From a virus, in IMG/VR virus record IMGVR_UViG_3300024520_000554, positions 1-21,482 of that record: 21,482 nucleotides of DNA; one strand, given 5' to 3'. The notes under the pieces were generated by a model. It was not told the origin of the DNA and did not search any database. It saw only the letters and a list, made by a program, of their open reading frames with translations. Shown here piece after piece: positions 1 to 7,343 of the stretch. How positions within the stretch are numbered: the first letter of the stretch is position 1; each line of letters starts with the position of its first letter. The position numbers and the translations under genes are program-made.

Positions 1-31
1 TGTAATTTATTTAAAATAGTCTATATTAAAG

Positions 32-57
32 ATGGGTGCTTTAAAGGCCCATTTTAT
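32..57 (+). terminator. weak hairpin with T-rich tail
   Basis: ATGGG at 32-36 pairs with CCCAT at 48-52 across an A/T-rich loop, followed directly by a TTTT run. It could end a transcript entering from the left of the window. The stem is only five pairs, so it may be fortuitous. Confidence 0.35.
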
Positions 58-80
58 TAACTGTCTAACAAGGAGGTTAA

Positions 81-533
81 ATGACATTCGATAAACTACC
101 ATCAATCTTTAAACAACTTAGACCTGTCTCAATCGGGTTCGATAATCTTTTCGATCACTTCGAAAATTTTTTCGACGAGTATGATAATGTTCGGTCTTCG
201 TTGACAGCTAATTTTCCTTTTTACAATATTGTAAAGAAGGAAAACAATAAGTTCGATATTGAAATAGCTTTAGCAGGCTACGACAAGAAGGACATTGCTG
301 TAGAACACGCAGATAGTGTACTAACTATAAAATCTGTGAAGGAAATTAAATCCGATAAAGAAAAAGACGGAGTGATCCATCAAGGAATCGCGAAGAGATC
401 TTTTTCTAAAGCTTTTACCATCGCCAATGATGTAGAAATCAAAGGTGCTGAGTTAAAAAACGGATTATTGAAAATATCCTTGGAGAAGATTGTTCCTGAA
501 GGCAAAAAGCCAAAAATGATCACGGTAAAATAG
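81..533 (+). CDS. Hsp20/alpha-crystallin small heat shock protein
   Basis: This 150-aa protein belongs to the small heat shock (IbpA/Hsp20) family, ATP-independent holdase chaperones that bind unfolding proteins in the cytoplasm. It has a Phe-rich N-terminal arm (residues 20-50, including FPFYNI), the alpha-crystallin domain from about residue 55 (AGYDKKDI at 65-72, RSFSKAFTIAND at 106-117) and the end-of-domain signature NGLLKISL at 127-134. Length is normal for the family. The ATG is fixed by an excellent AAGGAGG Shine-Dalgarno at 70-76. It converges on the minus-strand SNF2 gene. Small Hsps are known in cyanophages and other marine phages, where a role in capsid assembly or stabilising phage proteins has been suggested; that role is inference here. 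Confidence 0.93.
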   Translation: MTFDKLPSIFKQLRPVSIGFDNLFDHFENFFDEYDNVRSSLTANFPFYNIVKKENNKFDIEIALAGYDKKDIAVEHADSVLTIKSVKEIKSDKEKDGVIHQGIAKRSFSKAFTIANDVEIKGAELKNGLLKISLEKIVPEGKKPKMITVK

Positions 534-563
534 AGAATTAGAAAATTCTGCGCGCCTCGCGCG
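534..563 (-). terminator. hairpin pair between convergent genes
   Basis: Two adjacent inverted repeats fill the gap between the converging Hsp20 and SNF2 genes: AGAATT (534-539) with AATTCT (544-549), and GCGCG (550-554) with CGCGC (558-562). Read on the minus strand, the GC-rich stem is followed by AGAATTTTC, a short T run, so it best fits termination of the SNF2 transcript. The U tract is weak. Confidence 0.4.
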
Positions 564-572
564 TATATCCTA

Positions 573-2003
573 CTAAATCCATGATCTAAGTTCTTCGCCC
601 ATTACTTCAGAGGCGATATTAATTTTCTTGCGGAGGGATTTGACGATTTTTTCATCGACGGTTTCTTCCGCGAGAATATCCACATAGGTTACAGATTTCT
701 TTTGCCCGATCCGGTGAGCACGGTCCTCGGACTGAATTCGTTTTTCCAGGTCATATCCATTAGAATAGTAAATGACGGTATTAGCCGCCGTCAGTGTAAT
801 ACCATATCCACCTGTTTGAGCAGTTCCTACGAAATAGCGTACTTTAGAATCATTCTGAAAAGCATCACGATTCTTCTGTCTTTGATCTTGAGGTGTCAAC
901 CCGTAATAATCAACCACGGACCCCGGACCATATTCTTTGATAAGAGCTTTTTTAATAATTTGTACATCTTTTTGCCAATGCACCCAAATAATAGCTTTAC
1001 CTTCTACTTCATCTAAAATATCCATTAACTCCTTTAATCTATTATTCTTGATTTCTTGAGTCGTGCCATCATCGGCTACAAAATGACCACAGGTAATTTG
1101 TTGCAATCTCATTAATTGAGTCAAAGCATTTACAGTGGTAACTGTTTTCTCATTTAAAATAGCTAAAGCCTCTTCCTTCATTTGCTTATAGACTTTTTGT
1201 TGCTCGTCCGTTAAGCTTATCACCCTTTTCATGTAAATTTTATCAGGTAAATCCAAACAATCTTCTTTTAAGACACGATAAGAAAAAGGTTTTAATTTTT
1301 CAGATAGTTCAGCTAAATGTTTAAATCCTGCAACTAATTGAATAGAGCGTCCAGCAATATGAGCCGTTTTCATAATCGCATAACGTGTTCTGAATGAATA
1401 ATAGGATTGATGATCCAAATGATAAGGATCTAAAAAATAACATTGAGTAAATAAATCTAAGGGATTCTTAGTAACAGGAGACCCTGTTAAAATTCTTCGG
1501 TATTGAGCACGATCTGCAAGTTGAAGGATATTTTTAGTACGTTTAGCTTTAGGATTTTTAATCGTTGTTGATTCATCTATCACCATTAAAGTTTTATGAG
1601 AAAGCATAAATTTTTGAGCAAATTGACTGCCTTTTACAGTACTAAAGGCTTCTATATTCATAATTAGAATATGTAGTTCTTCTCCTGTTTTAAATAAGGT
1701 TCCTAGTTTTCTTGATTGACCCTTAGTAATATTGGCTTGCCACAGAACGGTCACATTCTCAATATGATTGGGCAGGTGCGCAGGCAACTCTTGATTGTGC
1801 CAGGTTCCAACTACTCCTTTAGGGGCAATGATTAATGCTCCATCAATTTTACCTTTATCATAGAGCATAGCCATATTATCAATGAGTACTTTGGTTTTAC
1901 CCGTACCCATTTCCATAAAATAGGCAAACGTTTCCCTATTCCAAGACATCTCTAATGCCTTAAGCTGATGCTTATACGGTGGTGTCTTAAACTTATATTT
2001 CAT
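573..2003 (-). CDS. SNF2-family DNA helicase/translocase
   Basis: A 476-aa SF2 ATPase of the SNF2/Rad54-like class, expected to translocate on double-stranded DNA. Motif I GTGKT is at 33-37, the DExx box is DEST at 143-146 (phage SNF2 proteins often vary here), motif III LTGSP at 172-176, and motifs V-VI lie at about 395-434 with the diagnostic QSEDRAHRIGQ at 424-434. The protein is close to a minimal two-lobe helicase with no accessory domain. It is the only gene on this strand in the first 19 kb. The start has a weak purine-rich AGAAAG upstream. Such helicases are common in marine phages near recombination genes; the precise role (repair, replication restart or recombination) is unknown. 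Confidence 0.93.
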   Translation of the reverse strand: MKYKFKTPPYKHQLKALEMSWNRETFAYFMEMGTGKTKVLIDNMAMLYDKGKIDGALIIAPKGVVGTWHNQELPAHLPNHIENVTVLWQANITKGQSRKLGTLFKTGEELHILIMNIEAFSTVKGSQFAQKFMLSHKTLMVIDESTTIKNPKAKRTKNILQLADRAQYRRILTGSPVTKNPLDLFTQCYFLDPYHLDHQSYYSFRTRYAIMKTAHIAGRSIQLVAGFKHLAELSEKLKPFSYRVLKEDCLDLPDKIYMKRVISLTDEQQKVYKQMKEEALAILNEKTVTTVNALTQLMRLQQITCGHFVADDGTTQEIKNNRLKELMDILDEVEGKAIIWVHWQKDVQIIKKALIKEYGPGSVVDYYGLTPQDQRQKNRDAFQNDSKVRYFVGTAQTGGYGITLTAANTVIYYSNGYDLEKRIQSEDRAHRIGQKKSVTYVDILAEETVDEKIVKSLRKKINIASEVMGEELRSWI

Positions 2004-2010
2004 CTTTCTA

Positions 2011-2039
2011 TTGACTTAATATATAGGATATCTTATATG
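2011..2039 (+). promoter_or_regulatory. possible sigma70-like promoter of replication operon
   Basis: TTGACT (2011-2016) and TATATG (2034-2039) are separated by 17 bp. They lie in the 38-bp gap between the divergent SNF2 gene and the forward operon. A transcript from here would start at about the first codons of the next gene, implying a leaderless or slightly later start. Plausible but unproven. Confidence 0.35.
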
Positions 2040-2041
2040 TA

Positions 2042-2437
2042 ATGTCAATGCTAGAAAGTATAGATTATAAAGAAATAAAAACTACACCTGCGACAGTGTA
2101 CGTTATTCAGGAAATTGCAGGAACCAGAGATGGACGTCCTAAAATAAATATTATGGGAGCAGCTGAATTTGGAACATTTAAATTTCTGTTACCTGAGCTT
2201 TCTCAAATTATTTTTTCACCTGGTCCTTTAATTTTTAAACTAAGAAAAGGTTTACAAAACTATCGTCCCAAAGATTTCTTGTTACTAACCGGAGATCCTG
2301 CTATTATTGGTGTGGCTTGTTCTATAGTTTCTGACATGACAAATGGAAAATATCAATTACTCAAATGGGATAAACAAGAAAGAAAATATTATCCTATTCA
2401 AATTAATTTACATGAGAAAGGAACAATCGATGAGTGA
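2042..2437 (+). CDS. conserved phage protein of unknown function, operon leader
   Basis: 131 aa with mixed alpha/beta character, no signal peptide or membrane segment. Features visible are a VYVIQEI strand near residue 19, GRPKINIMGAAEFG, IIFSPGPLIFKLRKGL and LLLTGDPAIIGVA. I do not recognise a named domain, but I remember very similar proteins from uncultured marine phage genomes in the same position upstream of replication genes. No good Shine-Dalgarno precedes the ATG at 2042; an in-frame ATG at 2048 is an alternative. The 3' end overlaps the next gene by 8 bp, implying translational coupling. Function unknown; location suggests a DNA metabolism role. Confidence 0.8.
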   Translation: MSMLESIDYKEIKTTPATVYVIQEIAGTRDGRPKINIMGAAEFGTFKFLLPELSQIIFSPGPLIFKLRKGLQNYRPKDFLLLTGDPAIIGVACSIVSDMTNGKYQLLKWDKQERKYYPIQINLHEKGTIDE

Positions 2438-2984
2438 TATTAATTTTGAAAAAGATCAAGAGGAAATTTTAGATCGTACACAGAATCTAACTTCTTTGGC
2501 TGATCAAGTTAAAAACTTGAGAACTTTGGAAGATGAAGTGAAGACTGAGGAAGAATTATTAAAAAATAAGAAAAAAGAATTAGAACGAATTTCAGGAGAA
2601 GTTATTCCTACACTTTTAAGTGAAATGGGACTCTCTTCTCTTAAACTTGCAGATGGATCTGCAGTTGATGTGAAACCGTATTATGCAGCTAACATCTCTT
2701 TAAAAAATAGAGAAGCGGCGTATAATTGGCTTCGTTCCAATGGCCTAGGTGATATAATAAAGAATGAAATCACCGTTTCCTTTGGAAAGGACGAAGATAA
2801 CAAGGCGACAACATATGTTAACCTTGCGAAGGGTCAGGGGTATCAACCAACACAAAAGTTGAAGGTTGAGCCTATGACCCTGAAAGCGCTAGTCCGTGAG
2901 CGTACAGAAGCAGGTAAAGAAATGCCAGCGGATATTTTTAACGTGTTCGTAGGAAACCGAACCAAAATAACAAGGAAACAATAA
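2430..2984 (+). CDS. conserved phage protein with N-terminal coiled coil
   Basis: 184 aa. I place the start at ATG 2430 rather than the longer in-frame ATG at 2343 because AAAGGAAC lies 7-14 bp upstream and the longer form would run almost wholly through the preceding gene. Residues about 1-60 are heptad-like and charged (coiled coil), followed by a globular half with KLADGSAVDVKPYYAANIS, a WLRSNGLGDIIKNE segment and a C-terminal FNVFVGNRTKI. This two-part layout is one I recall from phage genomes next to the following gene, but I know no function. Three bp separate it from the next start. A role in replication or recombination is inferred only from its neighbours. Confidence 0.82.
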   Translation: MSDINFEKDQEEILDRTQNLTSLADQVKNLRTLEDEVKTEEELLKNKKKELERISGEVIPTLLSEMGLSSLKLADGSAVDVKPYYAANISLKNREAAYNWLRSNGLGDIIKNEITVSFGKDEDNKATTYVNLAKGQGYQPTQKLKVEPMTLKALVRERTEAGKEMPADIFNVFVGNRTKITRKQ

Positions 2985-2986
2985 AC

Positions 2987-3766
2987 ATGAACAAAGAAAC
3001 AAATATCGCGAAACGCGAAAATGCAGGTGCATTGGCTACAAATATATTTGAAGCGGATGCAAATGCTGGCTCTCAAAACATGACGCAGGATGATCTTGCG
3101 TTACCTTTTCTGAAAGTCTTGGGACAATTATCTCCAGAAATTAATAAACAACACGCTAAATTTATTAAAGGAGCCGAATCTGGAATGATTGTAAACAGCG
3201 TAACCAAAGAACTTTATGATGGAACTAAAGGTATAAATATTATACCTGTCCATTATGAAAGACACTATGTCGAATGGCAAGACAGAGGTCAAACAGGAAA
3301 TGCTCCTGTAGCAATCCATAAAGCAGACAGTGATATCATCAGTACAACTACTCGTGATAAGTCTTGGAAGGATAGATTACCAAATGGTAATTATTTGGAA
3401 AATACTGCAAATCACTTCGTGATTCTTTTAGGAAAAACTCCATCTACAGCATTGATATCTATGAAGGCTACTCAATTAAAAGTTAGTCGAAAATGGAACT
3501 CATTGATGATGGGATTGAAACTACAAGGGAAAAATGGCTTATTTACACCGCCAACATATAGCCACATTTATAATCTAAAAACTGTTCAAATGTCTAATGA
3601 CAAAGGAACATGGTTTGGATGGGATGTATCTAGAGTTGGTCCTATTACAGATAAAGGTGTTTATCAAATTGCTAAAAACTTTGCTGAAAAAAATACCAAA
3701 GGTTTAGTAAAAGTTAAGCATGGTGAAACAGCTGAAGAAACCAAGCAACCTTCATTAGATTTGTAA
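2987..3766 (+). CDS. conserved phage protein, possible ssDNA-binding type
   Basis: 259 aa, cytoplasmic. Recognisable blocks are DDLALPFLKVLGQLSPEIN (about 36-54), GMIVNSVTKELYDGTKGI, DRLPNGNYLENTANHFVILL and SMKATQLKVSRKWNSLMM. This is a widespread phage protein family of unknown function that I remember sitting between a coiled-coil protein and a primase. The C-terminus (EETKQPSLDL) is mildly acidic, loosely like the tail of ssDNA-binding proteins, and the order resembles places where an SSB would be expected. That is inference; no OB-fold signature can be seen by eye. The start ATG at 2987 follows the previous stop by 2 bp. Confidence 0.82.
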   Translation: MNKETNIAKRENAGALATNIFEADANAGSQNMTQDDLALPFLKVLGQLSPEINKQHAKFIKGAESGMIVNSVTKELYDGTKGINIIPVHYERHYVEWQDRGQTGNAPVAIHKADSDIISTTTRDKSWKDRLPNGNYLENTANHFVILLGKTPSTALISMKATQLKVSRKWNSLMMGLKLQGKNGLFTPPTYSHIYNLKTVQMSNDKGTWFGWDVSRVGPITDKGVYQIAKNFAEKNTKGLVKVKHGETAEETKQPSLDL

Positions 3767-3768
3767 TC

Positions 3769-3818
3769 TTCCTTTGCGAAGGAAAGAAGGGGCGGCAGCG
3801 GGAGACTTAAACCGCCCC
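3769..3818 (+). promoter_or_regulatory. two tandem hairpins ahead of the prim-pol gene
   Basis: TTCCTT (3769-3774) and AAGGAA (3779-3784) form a perfect 6-bp stem with loop TGCG. It is followed by GGGGCGG (3789-3795) and CCGCCCC (3812-3818), a perfect GC-only 7-bp stem. No U tract follows either. They lie in the largest gap within an otherwise gapless operon, so attenuation, mRNA processing or translational control are all possible. Confidence 0.5.
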
Positions 3819-3827
3819 GGTAATAAT

Positions 3828-5294
3828 ATGATAAACAAATTTAATAATGGGGATGCACCCAATACGTATGAACACTGGATAGATTTAGGTAGAATCATAA
3901 TTCCATGTTTAAAAGGGAGGCCAATAGTAAAAAATTGGCAAGACTCCAGTTTTAAAATATCGAAAGAAGAATGGAAAAAGAAATACACTCACTGTGCAAT
4001 AGGATTGAGATTAGATCAAGATATTGATTTTGATATCGATAATGATTTAACGAAAAGATTCATAGAAACTTATGTAAAAACTTCTGGTAGTATATTTGGT
4101 CGTGATAGTAACCCTTCAAGTCATTATATTTGGAAGGGTAAATTAACTTTTAAACAATTTATACTACCATCAGAATTAAAAGATCATTGTAAAAATTTAC
4201 CACATGGAACAACACTTTGTGAAATAAGAACTGAAGCAAAACATTATACTATAGTTCCTGGATCAAAACATAGCAAAGCAAACGAAAACGTAAGATGGGA
4301 AAAATATGAAGGCATCAATGAATATCCAGGTAATTTAAACACTGATTTAAGAAAAGTAGCTCTCTCTACTGCGTTATGTATTCTTTATGCTCCACAAGGT
4401 CAAAGGGACACCTATTGCACTGCAATTGCAGGTGTGCTCCTCAAACACACCAATTGGAGTGAAGAAGAAATCAATGAATTTGTTTATAATCTAGCTCTCG
4501 AATCTGATGATAATGAAGCAGAAAAGAGAAAATCTAAAGGTTCCAGTGGTAAAAAAGCAAATAGAAATCTTGGTCTACCAAAACTTGCTGAAATAATTGG
4601 ATGCTCTACAAGAGCCGTTGCAGAATTATTTAGCTGGGTTGGAGTTGAATATGCAGCAGGAAAAGAAATTGCACAGGAAGCAGTTGGAGACATTATTGAG
4701 TATGGTCATGATAGATACATAGTTAAAGTAAATGCATTTATTAATGGTGTGTTAAAAGAAAAAGAAATTAGAATAACTGGACCAACGCTCAAGAAACAAG
4801 AGCCTTTCTATGATGAAGTAATTGCACAAGCATCGGTCTGGATTCCTAAAATGAAGGGTCCAGAGTTTGAAAGGATTATGATGCAGAAATTTAATAACAG
4901 GACTCAATCAGAAGATTATGTAGAAGAAGCCAATGAAGATCTTGTCTTCATAAAATACTTTGCTCAGTATATTAAAAAAGAACAAGCTTTTTCAGATAAA
5001 ATTAATTTACTTGAATACAAACGTCCACATTTCAATATGACAAAAAGATCTTTAGAATTTAATCTAGATTCTTTTGAAGATTTTTTAGTAGAAAAAAGAG
5101 TGAAGATTAAAAGGGTAGACCTTGTTATGAACATACAAAGAATATTAAAAGCTAAAAAATATCATGGGAAAGTTAAAAATAAGTCTTGTGTGTCTTGGAG
5201 AATAGAAGAATATGATTTAGCAAAAGAGGATCTTGTCATCGATGGAGAATATGAAGAAGCCAAAGAAACAGAAAGGATAACAGATGGAACCTAG
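3828..5294 (+). CDS. bifunctional primase-polymerase (prim-pol, AEP superfamily)
   Basis: 488 aa from ATG 3828. A TTG at 3774 would add 18 residues but lies inside a hairpin and lacks a Shine-Dalgarno. The N-terminal third fits the prim-pol domain: a buried IIPCLKGRPIVKNW segment, the metal-binding motif DFDID (67-71), the SH motif in GRDSNPSSHY (91-100) and the third motif CEIR with E132 followed by TIVPGSKH. Such enzymes make primers and can extend them. The C-terminal 300 residues carry no Walker A motif, so unlike many phage prim-pols it is not fused to a helicase; the adjacent SF1 helicase may supply that function. A FINGVLKEKEIRITGP segment at about 307-322 looks like a beta-rich subdomain. 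It overlaps the helicase gene by 11 bp. Confidence 0.85.
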   Translation: MINKFNNGDAPNTYEHWIDLGRIIIPCLKGRPIVKNWQDSSFKISKEEWKKKYTHCAIGLRLDQDIDFDIDNDLTKRFIETYVKTSGSIFGRDSNPSSHYIWKGKLTFKQFILPSELKDHCKNLPHGTTLCEIRTEAKHYTIVPGSKHSKANENVRWEKYEGINEYPGNLNTDLRKVALSTALCILYAPQGQRDTYCTAIAGVLLKHTNWSEEEINEFVYNLALESDDNEAEKRKSKGSSGKKANRNLGLPKLAEIIGCSTRAVAELFSWVGVEYAAGKEIAQEAVGDIIEYGHDRYIVKVNAFINGVLKEKEIRITGPTLKKQEPFYDEVIAQASVWIPKMKGPEFERIMMQKFNNRTQSEDYVEEANEDLVFIKYFAQYIKKEQAFSDKINLLEYKRPHFNMTKRSLEFNLDSFEDFLVEKRVKIKRVDLVMNIQRILKAKKYHGKVKNKSCVSWRIEEYDLAKEDLVIDGEYEEAKETERITDGT

Positions 5295-7014
5295 ATTTAT
5301 AGTTGGACCACCAGGAACAGGAAAAACACATAAGAGGATAATTAAACTATATAAAGAATGTTTTCCTAAGTATACTCCAGAGAAAATAGTACTGCTTTCT
5401 CACACGAACGTTGCTGTTGGTCAAATCCTAAATGCAATAATGAAACTTAAAGAAGTAAAAGGATACACAAGAAAAGATTTTGAGGACCGCATATGCACCA
5501 TTCATCATTACTGTAACCATAAAATTATGGGAAACAAAGGATTATTTTCAAATGAAGATTTGAGAGGTTTATGTATAACGGAAGATGGAAGAGGATTTCG
5601 TCAAAGTAAAGAAAGAGACGTTGAAAAACATCCTGTCCTTAATTTTATTAAAGATGCTCGAGGTCATGGAAGAGATTTAGATAAACATTGGAATCATTCA
5701 AATACAGATAAAAAAGATTTACTTGAGGCAAATTATAATATTGAAAATATAAAGGAATTAAACCAAGCGTATAAAGATTATAAGAACGATAAGGAAAATA
5801 GATTACAAGATTTTGCGGATATGATTGATGAGTTTAATTCTTTAACTAAAGAATCTGATGTCGAAGTTTTAATTGTTGATGAGGCTCAAGATTCTAATGT
5901 TCCTCAGCTCAAAGCCATTAAAAAAATAGCTAAACATGTAATAGATGGCCATTTTTATTTAGTTGGAGACCCTGATCAAACAATTCATGAGTATGCCGGA
6001 TCAGATGCTGAATGGTTTCATAAAGCTGCAGCTCATCCCTACGATGAATTAGAGCAGGGGCTTAGATGTGGCCGTGCTATTAACGAATTTTGTAAAAAAA
6101 TCATAGCCCCTATATGGAAACATTATGAATATGAAGGTGGTGGAAGAACCTGGTTACCAGCCGTCTATAATAAAAAATATCACGAAATACCAGAGGGATG
6201 TAAGGAGGGAGATATTATAGAAGGACATAAATATGAATTAACAGACCTTAAGCCTTCAAAAAATTTAGACATTCTTATAAATAAAATGAGAAACACTAAA
6301 CAGAGTTTTATATTTTCTTTCAGAGGAACTCCTAGTCATAAACTTGTAACTAAATTTCTACAGCACTATGGTTTTGAATATGCCCGTGTAGATAACAGTG
6401 CTTATGTTTCAAAAAAAGAATTAAGGTGTCATTTTGAATGGCCTAAATTTATGAAAGGAGAACCTAAAAGTTTCAACCAAATAAAAGACTTCCATTTTTA
6501 TTTAGGACGTAAAGCTTTAATACATGGCGCAGGAAAAGAAGACTTTAAGGAATGGATCAAGAAAGATTACACTTATAGTGAATTAGTAAAAAATAAATTT
6601 TTTAAACCTAACCTAGATAAAGAATTTGATCTTCTCAGAAAAGAACGTGACAGTGATCGAATGATTTATATAAAGAATGTTTTAAGAAGAAAAGTGGATT
6701 GGGATGAAAAAATCAGAATTAAATATGGAAATATACATAAAGTTAAAGGAAAAACTTTTGATAATGTAATTGGAGATTTATCACTATACAGACCCGAATC
6801 TTGGTTTGCACAGCGTAGATTAGCCTACACAATGTTTAGTCGAGGTATTTTTGATGTATGGGTTTTAAAAACCCAATCAGGGAAAGAATTAGGAAACTAC
6901 GGTCCCGTTCCTATTAGAAGACCAAGGTCAATGGATGAAGATCAGTTTCACCGAAGATGGAGACCAGATTGGAATGAAATTGAAAACCCTAACAATAATG
7001 ACAGGAGAATATGA
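5284..7014 (+). CDS. UvrD/PcrA-like superfamily 1 DNA helicase
   Basis: 576 aa with a complete SF1 motif set: GPPGTGKT (8-15), motif Ia LLSHTNVAV (37-45), motif II DEAQD (199-203), motif III GDPDQTI (228-234), an EQGLRCG motif IV-like element, motif V HKVKGKTFDN (about 485-494) and motif VI RLAYTMFSRG (512-521). It should unwind DNA using ATP, probably 3'-5' as in UvrD/PcrA. It is shorter than UvrD (about 720 aa), with reduced 1B/2B subdomains. Its start overlaps the prim-pol stop by 11 bp and its stop overlaps the DUF3310 start by 4 bp, so all three are probably translationally coupled. With no DnaB-type helicase in view it may act at the phage replication fork. Confidence 0.92.
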   Translation: MEPRFIVGPPGTGKTHKRIIKLYKECFPKYTPEKIVLLSHTNVAVGQILNAIMKLKEVKGYTRKDFEDRICTIHHYCNHKIMGNKGLFSNEDLRGLCITEDGRGFRQSKERDVEKHPVLNFIKDARGHGRDLDKHWNHSNTDKKDLLEANYNIENIKELNQAYKDYKNDKENRLQDFADMIDEFNSLTKESDVEVLIVDEAQDSNVPQLKAIKKIAKHVIDGHFYLVGDPDQTIHEYAGSDAEWFHKAAAHPYDELEQGLRCGRAINEFCKKIIAPIWKHYEYEGGGRTWLPAVYNKKYHEIPEGCKEGDIIEGHKYELTDLKPSKNLDILINKMRNTKQSFIFSFRGTPSHKLVTKFLQHYGFEYARVDNSAYVSKKELRCHFEWPKFMKGEPKSFNQIKDFHFYLGRKALIHGAGKEDFKEWIKKDYTYSELVKNKFFKPNLDKEFDLLRKERDSDRMIYIKNVLRRKVDWDEKIRIKYGNIHKVKGKTFDNVIGDLSLYRPESWFAQRRLAYTMFSRGIFDVWVLKTQSGKELGNYGPVPIRRPRSMDEDQFHRRWRPDWNEIENPNNNDRRI

Positions 7015-7343
7015 ACGTCTATAAAAAACAAATAGGAGGATCCCATTACAAGAACATGGTGGTTCAGCCGAGTGAGTTTATAAACAAGAACAAATTGCAA
7101 TTTGCAGAAGGAAATGCTATTAAATATATCTGCAGACACGCACATAAAGGAGAAATTCAAGATTTGGAAAAAGCAAAACACTATATTGATATGATTATTG
7201 AAAGAGATTACGGTGATCATACTAAACCTTTACCTTATGGTTTTACTTTAATTAAACCAAAAGATCCGGACATGACTCCCATGACAGAAGAAGAAGAATA
7301 TCGTAATGCAGGGATTACTAAAGAAGAGGCAGAGAAAAAATAA
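7011..7343 (+). CDS. DUF3310 family protein
   Basis: 110 aa. The N-terminal half matches the DUF3310 pattern well: GGSHYK (9-14), a QPSEFI element, EGNAIKYICRHAHKGE and DLEKAKHYIDMIIER. The family is common in phage replication modules and is sometimes annotated as nucleotide-kinase-like, but its biochemical activity is not established. The C-terminal 40 residues are Glu/Pro/Lys-rich and probably flexible. ATGA coupling with the upstream helicase and a one-base overlap with polA place it in the replication operon. Confidence 0.9.
   Translation: MNVYKKQIGGSHYKNMVVQPSEFINKNKLQFAEGNAIKYICRHAHKGEIQDLEKAKHYIDMIIERDYGDHTKPLPYGFTLIKPKDPDMTPMTEEEEYRNAGITKEEAEKK

Noticed and set aside
702-1016. Forward 104-aa frame
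   Set aside because: Lies wholly antisense to the SNF2 helicase motifs.
3774-3827. TTG-started N-terminal extension of prim-pol
   Set aside because: Located in the hairpin region, no Shine-Dalgarno, and the extra residues do not match the prim-pol N-terminus.
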